Assembly (NCBI GenBank): GCA_963693305.1 | Contig: OY855913.1 | Location: 4,601,001-4,665,000, forward strand | Source of the DNA: Meandrina meandrites | Taxonomy: Eukaryota > Cnidaria > Anthozoa > Scleractinia > Meandrinidae | Length of the DNA: 64,000 bases | Reading direction: 5' to 3' | Shown here: positions 25,093 to 37,412 of the stretch, piece after piece | Layout: each line of letters begins with the position of its first letter | Numbering within the stretch: the stretch's first letter is position 1 | Made by a program: the position numbers and the translations under genes | The notes under the pieces: generated by a model | Told to the model about the DNA's origin: nothing | What the model saw: the letters and a program-made list of their open reading frames with translations, nothing else | Databases searched by the model: none

Positions 25093-27784
25093 GAAATTCG
25101 CGTTATTTGTAATTTAAGTTATAAATTATTTTCCGTAGGTAATTAGGGCCTATTACGAGCCTAAAGGTGGAGAGTTACTGATCTTAGCAGTGAGTTGTTC
25201 TTGAAAGGAAATGAGGCATGTAATTTGCTGGCATAGTAATTATGGACATCTTAACCGTTTTAATGTTTTGACAGGATGTTGTCCTTCAATATCCTGTTGA
25301 AGGCTTTTTTTTTTTACTGAGAGCAGGTGGTTATGATAGACCATCATGTTTAATTTGCAAATTACCATGAGAAAATCGTCATACCAAAGCCCGAGATGGC
25401 AAATCTGTATTTATTAGTGCAGAGCAGCAAAATCCACAAATACATTCACGATGTCATGCATGCATCTCCTTTCTGTTCAGTAGGAATTTGACGCAAGCGC
25501 TTTAACTGGAAGTCAAGATCGTTGGAGCCGGAGATTTTGTATATGGTTTCGCCAAAAAGATTAACCAGTTATATCAGCTTCACGAATCGCCGAACCAGTA
25601 CAGGAACTGCTTTTGGCATGTAAATCGGCACCTAAAACCTAGCCAAGCTGAAGTTTGTACCAATCAGAATTTCAAACTGTCAGCCAGGGACAAAGTAAAC
25701 GAGGAAGACGAAAGCTGCTGAAAATAGGTAAGTGGTGTTTCAAACTTATAAAAGAGATTTTGTAAGTATATCTGGCTTTAATACCTGGTCAACTTGGAAT
25801 TAAATGCTTAAATTATAAGCGACATTTTAAGTCCCATACTAAAGCCTACCTACCATTTTTATGTTGACTTACCGATCTCCGCTTAACAAAACATATTCAA
25901 ATAAGACCAGTAATAACCTAATACTTTTTTTTAAAATAAGATAACAAAACTCCGGGTTATATTTAACTGGAAAAAGGACATCAAAAATTGTTGGCTATAT
26001 AGTGATTTCAATTGCAATATCATACTGAATCGATAATTTTGCAGTTTTATATGCTGCATGAGATGGAGTTAAATATTTTCAACAAACATGTGGCATTTGG
26101 CTTTATCCTGAATCGCCCTTCCATTCAAATAGTGTGGCAACGATTAAAAGAAACTTGGAAAAAATGAACGAACAAGTCACTTGAGGAGTGCCATTTCTAG
26201 TCATTTCTGGCCATTTTCGGCACAACGCTTAACGGAACATTAACGCGCGCACACCACGTTACAAAATTAAGACAGATCAGTTTTTAGCAGCGAAAAAGAT
26301 AGTGGAATTGAGGTTTGTATCACGCTATAAGATTTTCAGTGGGTGAATTCCGTTCTAATTCCAGAAATATAGTGGAATCAGATATTTCAAACCTCCAAGG
26401 AAAGCGAAAATTGGTTGGAGAAATCGGGGGAAATAACAGTGTAAGTGTTAGACGAAGCGAAGGAAACGACTTCTGATTCGATTTATCGAAACTCGGTTCG
26501 AGAAATCGGAATTCTGCTGTATCAACCTGAGTGGCGGAGTTTTTATTTCACAACTTCACAATTTAAACGTCAGACTTATAAACTATTGGGCCCTTTCTCA
26601 ACAAGGACCCCATGGGAATATTTTCAATTGATGTCAACGGCGAGTTCCATTTTGTGTAACCTGCTGAAAACTGACAATTTCCCGTGTGACAAATTAAAAT
26701 TCATTTCTCTGAACCTACGAACGTCGATCAATGATTTCTTTCTCTTGGCTTACTCTACAAATAAGTGAATAGATACATTCTGCTTCACTAGCCTGCAATC
26801 TAAGATATTTAATTTTCGTATATTCTCAACGTGAATTACTTTTGATCTCGGGTATCTTGGTTATTATACAAAGGAGCGTAATAATACACTGAATGATACT
26901 TTGTGTCAATGTAAAACCTATATGATGTCTGTTTTTCGAAGAAAAGCAAAACAAAAGACCGTACAGGTACGCCAGTTATTACTGAGGATAATGTGAAAAG
27001 AAGAAAACAATCTGTTTACCTGCTAGGCCGCAGTCATGACGAGGAGGCAAAAATGTCACTTAATTTTCTCAGAAAGAGGCTTTTATCAGTTCAAGAAGAA
27101 ATCGAACACCGTAGTCTTTAGCACACTTTCGATTAAATGACCGAAAACTATTAAAAAAGAATACAAGACAAAACAAAACAACACACAAGACCGGAGAAGT
27201 GTGACAATTAGCTATAACTCGTCGTTAACATAAAGAAAATAATCTGCATACGGTAACATTTACACCTGCTACGCTAATCGTGACTTGGTGGCGAAATTTT
27301 TACATATCGCTTTGCGTGAGAAAGCAAAAAAATATTCTTAAAAACCCTTTTCCAAGAAGAAAAAAAATAGCAATTAAGCACAGAGATCAGAATATTGCAC
27401 TGTGTGGATTTTCGGAGTCATAGCCAAACGTTGCTTTCCATTTTTTTTTGCCGAATTTGAAAACTAGGCGAGAACCTTGTCCTTTCAGCCTAAATTGGTT
27501 AACTAACTGAAAAATTCAGTTTCAGTTATAAATGAATATTTTCATCCCTTTTAGCTTTTTGTATACCGATATTAGCAGCCTGAGAAAGGTATTTTCAAAT
27601 GACGCTTTTTAAAGGTAGTCGATTGTGAATTACAGTAGTTTTAATAAACGTATTTCCTTGCAAATTAACTGGCTGTTTTAGGAAAAAAGGAAAGTTATTA
27701 AACAGTTTTGGCGTCCGTTTGATTGACATTTTCCCTTCCGTGAGTTTAATAGCTGTTTTAAAAATAAAATGGAAACAGTACCTT

Positions 27785-28066
27785 GCTGCAAAATCCAAAT
27801 TTTTTTAATACGTTCAAGAACGCATGTATGCTTGAGCCAGGCATTTCATCTGTCAAGCAATATGGCCTAAGTATGATGGCGACAATCGCAAGATTCATTA
27901 AAAATTTCTGCGGTACTTCACCGAGTGCAGATAAAGCTTCTGTTATTGTTGTTATTGTTATGTACTCGACTTGCTCGTGTAAGTGCCTAGTCCAGTCCCC
28001 CACTCCTCTTCTCTGCTCTTGTCTTTTTGACATCCGACGAAAAAACATTGCAAACTCGTCGAGATC
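27785..28066 (-). other. unassigned open frame, possible exon or transposon fragment
   Basis: An open frame of about 94 residues with ordinary protein composition (for example EALSALGEVPQKFLMNL). It is bounded on the minus strand by CTAG|GAT and by AAG|GTACTG, which could serve as acceptor and donor, although the acceptor lacks a good pyrimidine run. The first ATG lies at 28048. The opposite strand is also open over the same span. I recognise no family and see no partner exons. Confidence 0.2.
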
Positions 28067-28826
28067 CTAGCTCGCCCTTCGATTGCTTCGACTGGCCAAG
28101 GACGCGTGTTTCCCCTTTTCTTTCTCTTTATTTATTATTTTTTTTATTATTTTAAGACATTCATTTGTTTTTAATCGTAGTGCTGGCCATCCTGGGCTAC
28201 GGTGGCCCAGAAGGGACAACGCTTCTTCTTGGAAATGCAGTATTGTTCTGTAAAAATCGAACTGTTATTTTTAGAACTGAACATCTTTCCCTGGGATTTT
28301 GCAATCGTTCCTTATAAATCAACGTTTGTTTCGTAGAAACGTACGATCGTTCCTTAGAAGATAGCTGTTCTGTGAAAACAGTCGCGAGCTTCTTCCATAG
28401 AAATCGACCTCTTCGGTAGAAAAGGCCGTCGCTGTTCCGTAGAAATGTAGCTCTTCCGTAGAACTCTTGCCTCTTTCGTAGAACTTCAGCCCTTCCGTAG
28501 AAGTAGAACGCTTCCGTAGAAAATTCAAACCTGTGCGCGCGCAGGTTTCCTGGAAAACTGAGATGGAAGGATCGAGGATCGGGGATCGAGGATTGGAGAT
28601 TTTTTAAATTTTAAATCTGCGCTTAAAAAATTATTTCTTAAACTTTTTTGACCAAAAAAATAAAGCTTTTATATTGCTTCAAATCTTGAGCTTAAATTCC
28701 TGTTGCAAGGTTTCATATCAGATGTGTTTTATTTAGGTAAATGTCGTTGTTTGGTGTGTTTCTAATTCAAAAGGCTGCAAACTGCCGTCCGCTTGATGTT
28801 GCCGGCGCTAGGGTCTCTTGTAGTTG

Positions 28827-28862
28827 AACAGGCGGTTTTTCAACTCAACAAACCGCCTGTTC
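28827..28862. repeat. small hairpin inside the foldback-like element
   Basis: AACAGGCGGTTT and AAACCGCCTGTT flank a short loop. Confidence 0.65.
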
Positions 28863-29562
28863 TGCAAGCTAAAATAACTATAACTATACCATGCTCAATT
28901 TGATGGCCTTTTCAAGGGCATCGTCTTCGCTTTCCTGTTGGTAAGATCGCATCCAGCTTTGGCCAGCAACCTTGGCGTAAGTTCTTCTGGCTGACATGAT
29001 TAACCAAACAAAGCGGAAAAAGCAAAATTTAACAGCGACTGCTCAAGAAAATCCGAACTTCGAACTGCACAAAGTACTAGCGTGAAGTAATGCAATACTT
29101 CTCGACGAATATTTCCTGGCTGGGTGCGATTACGCAACTATGCCAAGTCTGGTCTTTGTCAAACAGCGAATACATCATTGGAAAAAATTTTAAGTATTTT
29201 AAAATGGAACATATTTATATATTTGTTTAATATTTAATGTAGTTTATGATTTAGGAAACGATGTGGCTATTTCAATGGACGAAGAGAATTTTGAAAATTG
29301 CAATAGGTTCTTCGTTTAATCTCATGTCATCAATGCCCGGGCCAATTCCAGGTCTTTGGAAAAATTCACACGCATATCACAGCAGACAACATAGGCGTGT
29401 TTTCGGCTGTCGCTTGTACCGCACACTGTCTACCAGAGGTTTTATATTCTCGTGCAACGAAACCTCGAAGCTAGCAGCTCCAAACTGCCAACCGACTAAC
29501 GCTGCAACATTGTTGTCTACATATTGGCCTATCTCGCAACAGTTCCACTTTATATATTTCTT

Positions 29563-29588
29563 TTGTTGTTGTTGTTGTTGTTGTTGTT
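29563..29588. repeat. (TTG)n microsatellite
   Basis: Consecutive TTG units inside the centre of the foldback-like element. Confidence 0.85.
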
Positions 29589-29690
29589 TCCGCCAACTGC
29601 AGGTGATCCCGGGGTAGATGGTAATGAAGTATAAATCGGTTCTTTGTCTGAATGAAATCGATCAATACTATCTTTATTTTCACTTATGCT

Positions 29691-29765
29691 AACCTGAGTA
29701 TCAGGCTTTTCTAAAGGGGAAGGGAGAAAGAGAGAAGCGCGGAAGGAAGGCCTGATACTCAGGTT
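29691..29765. repeat. 16-base inverted repeat nested in the foldback-like element
   Basis: AACCTGAGTATCAGGC at 29691-29706 is repeated as its exact reverse complement at 29750-29765, around a purine-rich loop. A poly-G tract follows at about 29796-29815. Confidence 0.75.
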
Positions 29766-30492
29766 ACACTTACGCAGGGGGAGATACACAGCTGTAGGGG
29801 GGGGGGGGGGGGGGGAATACTGTCTTGTACTCCTACTGTGGTGAATACTGTTCCTTTCTGTGCCAAAATAACAACTTTATTGATTTGACTCTCGATTAAG
29901 CGGACACCATGACCTTCTCAAATAACATTTAAAAATACGAAAATTGCTGTTGCTCGCTACAGTATTTGTATAAATCTATTTAATAAAAAAATCTCCAATC
30001 CTCGATCCCCGATCCTCGATCCTTCCATCTCAGTTTTCCAGGAAACCTGCGCGCGCACAGGTTTGAATTTTCTACGGAAGCGTTCTACTTCTACGGAAGG
30101 GCTGAAGTTCTACGAAAGAGGCAAGAGTTCTACGGAAGAGCTACATTTCTACGGAACAGCAACAGCCTTTTCTACCGAAGAGGTCAATTTCTATGGAAGA
30201 AGCTCGCGACTGTTTCCACAGAACAGCTATATTTCTAAGGAACGATCACACGTTTCTACGAAACAAACGCTGATTTATAAGGAACGATCGCAAATCCTAG
30301 GGAAAGATGTTCAGTTCTAAAAATAACAGTTCGATTTTTACAGATCAACACTGCATTTTCAAGAAAAAGCGTTTTCCCTTCTGGGCCACCGTACTGGTCG
30401 TTCCGATATACCATTTTCCAATTCAAAGAAAGCTACTAAAATTGTTTAATTTTTTTTTGTAGCTTGAAGTGTCAAAAGCTTTCCAACAAAAG

Positions 30493-33400
30493 ATGAGGCT
30501 AGTGCGGACCATAGCCTTTATTTGTATCACTTTACAGCTGTGGATTTCGGCCGTCCTTATGAACCCGGGAGGAGGTCCAAATAAGCATGGATGTCCGATT
30601 CCTTCCACTGGACTAACGATATCTGTCCTTCTTGATCCTCCGTTTACCGAATTTCAATCCGGAAAAGTGAAAGGTATATTAGGAGAATTCTACCAGGAAA
30701 CCGCCAAAAAATGCTTTATAAATGCTCCAGACGAATGCAGATTGTCTCCGGAAGTCTTAAAATCTAAGTTATACAATTCCACGAGCAGTTTCATATCGAC
30801 CATAGAGGAAAATACGACAGATATTGCCTTCCCGATATCAGAACCAGTGAAGATGTTACTGTCTGGTGAAAGGTACACAGGACCAATGATGATGTTCGAA
30901 GTTTTCATTAAAGCTAAAGAATATTCACTCATTATGGACGTCAAAAATTTCAATTATGAAGCCAATGAAATCATCTTCGAAGCCTTGCTTGTAAACACCT
31001 GGCCTATAGTTGTGTTCACTCTTCTTATCGCTGGAATCTCGGGAATCCTTGTATGGGTTCTGGTACGTAAGTACGACTTAATAAGTTTACTCAGTAAGGC
31101 TGATGTTACATGTCCACATCGTAAAATTAGTCATTCTCCCAAAGTGATTCTCGCGTGAAAAACATTTAACACAGAGGCGGCGGGGCGTTTTGATGTGTGG
31201 GAAGTGGGGGGGGGGGGTCATTATACACAAGGCCAAGCGCATATCCATACTCAAATTTCCCAAAATGTACTTTGCATATTTCGTTCGCAGATGCAAGCCT
31301 CTTTGCACTCTTTGCAGTGTACAGTAACCTATTTGTGACAATGCATAAGCAGGCAGTCGTTCGGACGATCCTGCTTCATGGTGCTTGTTGGGTAGTTCTT
31401 GTGTCGTCTAAGGACAGAAAATGCTATGAGACTGAATATTTGAACCAAATCAGTTATAGTCAGCGCTAGTAATATTTTCGGCACCGAAACGTGGAGGGGG
31501 GGGGGGGGGGGGGGGGGACGAAAGACATAACACGCGTTCTAGATGTATTCTGAACTTCTGGTAGTTATCAATATATCAAAAACAGTCTACATAGCGTGAT
31601 CTTCATCTTCATTTTTTCCCTTCAGGAAACATATTTCAATGAAGAGGAATTTCCTCGTTCCTTTACAAAAGGCACGTACGAAGGATTTTGGTGGGCTTTT
31701 GTCTCCATGACAACGGTCGGGTAAGAGAAACGCACAACTTCAGGGCTGGGGTGGAGGCACTCATTTTAAGTTTTGTTATGAGTGCACTCTTTGAGAATGA
31801 GAGAAGAAATAAAGTTAGAACCCACTGAAAAATCACACAATCTGTTATCTATTTCACTTCGATGTCTGGTATGTAGCCCATGTAAAAGGACTAAAATTCA
31901 TACAATGTAATTTTTTTAGAAAATAACTGTTTTCTCTCGATTATTCGAAAATTGTCGTAATCATTTTGGTGCAACTTTCTTAAACACAAGCTGGCGTATC
32001 ATTTAAGTGTTACTCTAAATCAGTCAATCCCATTTAAGGCTAATATTAAATTAATTTGAGTTTCTCCCTAACATCAGCTACGGAGACAAAACCCCCAAGT
32101 TTGTTTTCGGTCGCGTGTTTGGCGTCCTTTGGATCTTGCTTGGTTTGGTCGTCATAGCAATGTTCACGGCGACCGCTACAAGTGCCCTCAGTATCAGTTC
32201 CAGTGATCTTGCAAGACTGGAAGGAAACGAGGTAAAACAAACCAAAATTGTCGAAACTTTACATCATAGTGCTTTGATGTGTGTTTTCCACCTCGTTCCC
32301 TGCGCTTTTGCCTTCTTCGTAGGGCACGGGCTCTTTTTCCCGCCCGGGGAAAAAGAGCCCGGGGGGGGGGGGGGGGGAGTATGAGCCGGTTTGGCTTAAA
32401 CAAAAAGGCGCTTCTACTTTTTAACAGAGGAAGAGAGTGGGCCATGGGTGCTAAGGCGGTTATTGGGGGGACGGCAAGAAAGCGTAATTTTTATCCACTT
32501 GACGCTTGACGCTCCGTTAGTGATACATCGACGATAAAACCTTTCCTCGTGCTTTATCGTTTTCAATTAAGGCGGAATATTATTAAAGCAACATAATTTA
32601 CAGTCTTGATTTAAACACTATTTCGCACAGTTTGATCACAAGGAACTACATTACAAATTAATATTAAAAACGGCCGATCGATTCACTTTTCATTTTCTTT
32701 ACTTTTTAGGTTGGTGTGTTAAACTTAACATCAGCAAAATTGTGGGCAAAGATGAGAGGAGCGGACGTGAAAGGTTTGGTAATTCCATGAAATTTCCCTT
32801 TCCTTAAGATTAATGAAAATAGCTAGGTGTATATTCAAAAGGATAAAAATGGGTGAGATCCGGTGATAAGTTTTACTTATTTATTTAATATTTTACTTTA
32901 CTTTAAAGCGTCAGTCGGCGTTCAAAAATTAATTAAGCGGGGCACAGCTGAGCGCGGCTGTGTATACAGAGAAGTTAAATGTACTTTGGAGGTTAGCTGG
33001 CTCTAGGAGTCTTTCTTGCATTTTCGTGTTAACTAGTTCCTCACTATAAACACTATAACCCAATGCATTTTTCTGGACTAAATGACAAATTAAAAGGCGG
33101 TCAGGGCACCTGGTCTCTAAAGCAAAAACGTCAGGGTGTTAATGGAAATCCCCTAGACTTTCTAAGAGTCGTTCGCTTCTCGTTTCCGGTTTGGCAGTGA
33201 ACTCGACTTATAGGCAAGTCTAGGAATCCCCCCTCAGCGCTCCTCCCCCACCACTCTATAGGACGGTTCTGTTGTTACAGGGAAGTGGCAATTTCATGAG
33301 GTGTGTTCCTTTCAGTTTTTTCATCATATGACTCCATGTTTGAAGCGCTTGAGTATAAAAAGATAGATGGCATCTTAATGGACAAGTACAAAGCAGGGTA

Positions 33401-35518
33401 CTACCTCGACAAAATAAATGAGAGCCGGTATAAGGTGTTCAATAGCTTCACAGAGGAGATTCCATATTTTCTTGCAATTCGTGATCAGTTGAAAGACTTG
33501 CTGGAAGATGGCTCGTGCATGAAAGAGAACATTCACAGACAGGATGTGGGAAAGTTTCTACTGGACAATCTCAAGCCAGTCATGGTAAGTAAAAGAAAAA
33601 GGCAAAGGTAAAAGAAGCAAAAAGTAAAATTTCCAGTGTGCCTTTCCCAATTTTTCGTACTACGAATCATGGCTAATCGGAATCGCAAGCCTTATAACAT
33701 ATAGTACTAATTCGGGATAACGTTGGATATCTCTCTATATATATCAGTCTTCGCGCTTACTAGGGAACACTCGAAAAACTTTGTGTCAACTTTGTAAATT
33801 TTTGGAAATCTTCGAAAGACTCCGGGTAAACTTTGAGAGTGTTCGGCAAATTTGGGTAAGTTTGAAAACCTTACGAAGACTTGGTGTTAATTATAACTTC
33901 GGAAGAAAAGTTACAGATAATCATACGGAGAACAATTTACGATTACTTGTACTGTTCTCGCCCAATCAGAATCGGGTAATTTTGTTGAGAAAACCATATA
34001 AAGCGGGCGCGACATGGAAGGACCCGAAAAAAAAAACGGAATCAGTGTTGAATTTTTAAACTTCTCTCTCTGTCTATTCTGTTGCAGTTGTACTCCCATA
34101 GTGACTCCACAAGTGTGTTTTCTGGTAAATCGCCCGCAACACATCTTACCCTGTTCATCATTTTAGGGGTATTCTTGGGTCTTCTATTTTTAGGCATCAT
34201 AGGAGAAGTCCTTTACTTCAAAGTGTGGAAGTCAACGAAAAAAGTGAACAACGGCGATGGTATGTTAAAAATAACTCCATAGTGATCCATGAACGAGTAG
34301 TTATGATTTAGGACGATGGTGTTGTAGTCCGGAGGTCCCGGGATCGAGCCCTTTATCCTGCCACTGCGGCTTCATGGATTTGTTCTCGGTCGTTCCGAGT
34401 TCAAATCCTCGGTCACGCATTGTATCGCCAATTGGTCTGCCTCCTGGGTAATCAGTTGGTGTCCTATACGCACTAGATTGGATTCGGGTGTATATAGGAC
34501 ACGAATCAAAATTCGAAAACGCATCTTTAAGAACGAGACACTTTAGAATATGAAAAGTCATATTCTAAAGTGTCTCGTTCTCAAAGATGCGTTTTCGAAT
34601 TTTGATTCGTGTCCTATATGCACCAAATCCATTTGGTGCATATAGGACACCAATTGATTACCGTCTCCTGCCAGTTGGGTGTTTTAACTATGTATGTTTA
34701 TTTGAAATATTTGTTTCCTCTGTTTCAGTGGCATGCCTGTTAACTAGTAGCTATCGCGAAATGACATGAAGCTTAGTGTACGATCACTATAAACACCAAC
34801 GAGTTTTGAATGGGAAGTACGGTGACCCAATGGTCAGTGTAATGCAATGCAGTGCAATGGTCCGGGTTTCAGCCCCTGCGTGAGCCCTCTCTTGTGCATG
34901 ACACTTTACTGTCACAGTGCCTGCCTCTCTTCCCAGAAGTATAAATGTGTACCAGCAAATTAAATTCTGAGGTTAACCCTGAGATGGACTAGCATCCTAT
35001 CGAATGGGAAGTAGAAATACTCCAAGCCTCTTCATGCTACAGAAACCTACTCTCTTATAGTTCGTATTTGCCTACAGGCTCGAACGCGGACGTTTATCTG
35101 CAGCGAGAAGACTGATATTAAACATTCACTAAATGTATAGTCCCAAATGTTCCAGTGTAGTGGTTAAACTGCCATTGGAAAGTGCAGGGAAACAACTCGA
35201 CTTCAAATATAGTGGTTAAAAATACCATGTAGGATAAACATGTCGATTGTTAAAAATTGTTTTCGCTACTCGAGAGTAATATTCACATCTTACTCGCTCC
35301 TCCATCGAATTTGTTTTTGCTCTCTTTTTTCTACAGACGGAATTGAATTGAAGGAAGTCAGTGTGCTACCTATCCCTCAGAAAGTTAACCTCAAAGCTGT
35401 GGAGGACAAGCTAGGTCAGCTGGTCCAAGAAGTCATTAAACTACAAGAACAACTCACAACTGTTTCATCGCATGCGAACGGAACTTTTAGATCAGGACAG
35501 AACACAACCCGTACATAG
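30493..35518 (+). CDS. K+-filter ionotropic glutamate receptor-like channel, gene 2 (seven exons)
   Basis: Exons: 30493-31062, 31626-31720, 32078-32231, 32710-32773, 33316-33584, 34088-34259 and 35337-35518 (stop TAG), with the same intron phases as gene 1; 501 residues. Signal peptide about 1-23 (MRLVRTIAFICITLQLW). S1 follows, with GILGEFY and DIAFPISEPVKML, which lacks the usual ligand arginine. TM1 is about 170-190, the pore loop GSYEGFWWAF is followed by TTVGYGD at 219-225, and TM2 is about 230-254. S2 has IDGILMDKYKAGYYL and IPYFLAI; TM3 is about 404-428. The C-terminal heptad-like KLGQLVQEVIKLQEQL suggests oligomerisation. Exon 4 has a weak donor (G|GTTTGG), but its length matches the other copies. 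The frame is open from the ATG back to an acceptor at 30462, so an upstream coding or untranslated exon may exist. A possible AATAAA signal is at 35871. Close to genes 3 and 4, more distant from gene 1. Confidence 0.9.
31496..31517. repeat. poly-G tract in gene 2 intron 1
   Basis: Uninterrupted G run. A shorter one lies near 31206 in the same intron. Confidence 0.85.
32322..32380. repeat. GGGCTCTTTTTCCCG hairpin with poly-G, gene 2 intron 3
   Basis: GGGCTCTTTTTCCCG and CGGGGAAAAAGAGCCC form a tight stem followed by a poly-G run, about 90 bases after exon 3. Confidence 0.7.
34310..34446 (+). repeat. probable SINE fragment in gene 2 intron 6
   Basis: GGTCCCGGGATCGAGCCC and, further on, GAGTTCAAATCCTCGG resemble RNA polymerase III B boxes of tRNA-derived SINEs. 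It abuts the palindromic element that follows. Confidence 0.35.
34447..34662. repeat. near-perfect palindromic MITE in gene 2 intron 6
   Basis: The arms meet near 34556. The left arm contains TATAGGACACGAATCAAAAT and CGAGACACTTTAGAATATGA; the right arm repeats this as the reverse complement with very few changes. Outer ends read GGTAATCAGTTGGTGTCC and GGACACCAATTGATTACC. There is almost no spacer, so the intron could fold into a long hairpin. Confidence 0.85.
34826..35050 (+). repeat. SINE, + strand, gene 2 intron 6
   Basis: The head resembles a tRNA (GGTGACCCAATGGTCAGTG, then GGTCCGGGTTTCAGCCCC). The body GACACTTTACTGTCACAGTG..AGTATAAATG and the tail GGACTAGCATCCTATC..GGGAAGTAGAAATACTCC match, on the opposite strand, the copy at 63600-63890. 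Confidence 0.55.
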
Positions 35519-36229
35519 GGGACACAGGCGAAACAAGTTATCACGACAGTCTCTTTACCACGACTTTCTCGGTGCTGAAATTAAATGGAGATAGCGGCTA
35601 GTTTTTGGACAAACAGCACCATAGACGTACGGGCACATTTCGGACTCGGGGGCCGGAATGCTTAGGCATTGAAATTGGGACATAAATGCACTGATACGTT
35701 TCAAGATGGGCCATTTGGTCGTGTTGTAGAAGCCGGACTCTACTTATTCCAAGTGCTTTTGCCCGAATCGTGAGCGTTTTGCCCGAAAAATTTCCCTGTC
35801 CCTCGGCCCGTACGCCTATGCACAGCAGCATACACTCTTATGGCCACGGTGGCATATTATTGAGGAAAAAAATAAACTTGATATCACTTTCAATTACAAC
35901 CACCAAGCAACATTTCATTTATAGCTGTATTTTGCTTAAGATTTAATACCTTCCTCGATTATAAAAATTACACGTACATTGTAATTTAGTTTGCCACAAG
36001 ACCCGCGAAGTATAATTATAAAAGGAAAGTTATTTGCATCTTTATTTTAAAGGTTTTGGTGTATATATTTGTACACACACAAGTATGAGTTGCAAAGATT
36101 GAATTAAGGGCCACTGTTACGTTATTATACCATCACGTCACGATAAACCGACTGGTGGGGATAAGTGGTTAAAACAGTCAAGCAATAAAAATTGAATATT
36201 AGTGTTTATTAACACATTGGGACTGGCGG

Positions 36230-36420
36230 GGTGGCCTCAGAGTTATTGTATTGGATTCCGGTAGAATGGGGAAGGGCAAATTTAGTGTCGGGCTCAAACC
36301 TTCATTGACTACCAACCCATCTATGGTGAGGAGGTTGGGGGGTGGGGGGGGAGGGGTGCGAGGAGGAGAAGAAATACTTGAGCTCCAACCTGACGGCAAC
36401 TAAGCTCGATTGACACTCTA
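36230..36420 (+). repeat. possible tRNA-derived SINE
   Basis: GGGGTGGCCTCAGAGTTATT resembles an A box and GTGTCGGGCTCAAACC a B box, at roughly tRNA-like spacing. A G-rich stretch follows near 36330-36360. Confidence 0.4.
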
Positions 36421-36709
36421 CTTTACATTTTTGATATAAATCAGATTTTTAATATAAACCAGATACTCGCCATACATTTAATGCAATCGAAATAAAACAC
36501 TGATATTGCTTAAAAACCCTCACTGAAAAGCACTTGCTAGCCAATTTTGTAATCAGTGACACGGATAATACCATTATTGATACTTATTCTTGAATAAAAT
36601 AAAGTATTTTCACCTCTACCAATCAGTGTTAATTTCTGTCAAGCTCAAGCGGCCAACTGCCCATTCCTCGAAGGTACAATCTTATTGGAGATCTGTCTAT
36701 ATGCCCGAA

Positions 36710-36990
36710 TAAATAAAAAAATAAAAAATCAACTATGTTTAACGAGGGTAGCACATAACAGTCTCGCGACTGACAAACCTGTGGCCCTCGAATTCCCGAT
36801 CGAATTGGAATTTGGAAGTGTTGGTTTTTGTGGAGGGAGGAAAACCGGAAAACCCGGAGAAAAACCCTCGGAGTAGGGACGAGAACCAACAACAAACTCA
36901 ACCCACATATGACGCCGGGTCCAGGAATCGAACCCGGGCCACATTGGTGGGAAGCGAGCGCTCTCACCACTGCGCCATCCCTGCTCCCCA
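36710..36990 (-). repeat. tRNA-derived SINE, minus strand
   Basis: Read on the minus strand, the head has an A box (TGGCGCAGTGGTGAGAGCG) and a B box (GGGTTCGATTCCTGG) at tRNA spacing, then a non-tRNA body and an AT-rich tail near 36715. Translating it gives the peptide GAVVRALASHQCGPGSIPG, which I recognise as a frequent false protein in coral annotations. It should not be called a gene. Confidence 0.75.
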
Positions 36991-37002
36991 CAATGTGCAC
37001 GT

Positions 37003-37412
37003 TTAGATGGAATCCATCAGTAAATCGAGTACTGTTAATTTTAGTTGGACAAAAATCGAGTACCAGATTAATTTAAACCCTATTGCGTCATTTTCTACCC
37101 TTTTTGAAAGCTAGAGATGTAATTAATTATCCGTAATAACACCTGAGAGCAGAGCCAGCCCTGAGTTCACAAGCTATAGGTAAAATATCACGTGTAGCTA
37201 TTTTGTAAAATTGTCTGTAAGCGCGATTCAGTGGAATTTAGTGGAGCTTCGAAATTTGTTTTCGATGTTTGGCGTTCTTAGAAATGGTCTCTTTTAATAA
37301 GATATTTGAAACAGTAACAAAAAAGCTGCAATAAGGTTTGAATAATATTGGTACATAAATTTTTCCAATAAATACTTGAAGTCCTGATTCCGTCTTAACT
37401 TGCCGTTTGCGT
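37003..37412. mobile_element. non-autonomous TIR element, copy A
   Basis: Shares GTTGGACAAAAATCGAGTACC and ACCCTATTGCGTCATTTTCT-type sequence, in inverted orientation, with the element at 50788-51413. The right end reads CCTGATTCCGTCTTAA; the left end is less well preserved. Confidence 0.55.

Larger units (their letters stand above)
11919..28197. other. gene-poor intergenic region of about 16 kb
   Basis: I find no convincing exon or RNA gene. Open frames here are short, in AT-rich DNA, and lack protein character or splice context. The region holds several inverted-repeat elements and a 41-base exact direct repeat, listed separately, and one weak open frame at 27785-28066. Distal regulatory elements for the flanking genes cannot be excluded. 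Confidence 0.5.
28198..30393. mobile_element. foldback-like element with about 400-base inverted arms
   Basis: The left arm (about 28198-28606) and the right arm (about 29984-30393) are reverse complements with few differences. Outer ends read TACGGTGGCCCAGAAGGG and its complement. Within each arm, variants of TTCTACGGAA recur at close spacing (TTCTACGAAA, TTCTACCGAA, TTTCTATGGAA). Arm ends carry GATCGAGGATCGGGG-type subrepeats. The 1.4 kb centre has no transposase I can recognise. Long inverted arms built of short subrepeats are typical of foldback elements. I see no clear target-site duplication. The same arm-encoded open frame appears on both strands and is not a gene. The right end is 69 bases from the first exon of gene 2. 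Confidence 0.75.

Noticed and set aside
26445..26768. 107-codon open frame, + strand
   Set aside because: No ATG at its start, no splice context, no family resemblance, AT-rich setting.
28319..30320. Two matching open frames on opposite strands (KRSTSTEGLKFYERGKSS..)
   Set aside because: They are the two inverted arms of the foldback-like element; the codon pattern comes from the TTCTACGGAA subrepeats.
32194..32509. Open frames rich in proline, arginine or glycine around 32.2-32.5 kb
   Set aside because: They run through a hairpin and a poly-G tract inside gene 2 intron 3.
36629..37000. 123-codon open frame on the minus strand
   Set aside because: It is a translation of a tRNA-derived SINE with A and B boxes; the peptide is a known false protein in coral annotations.
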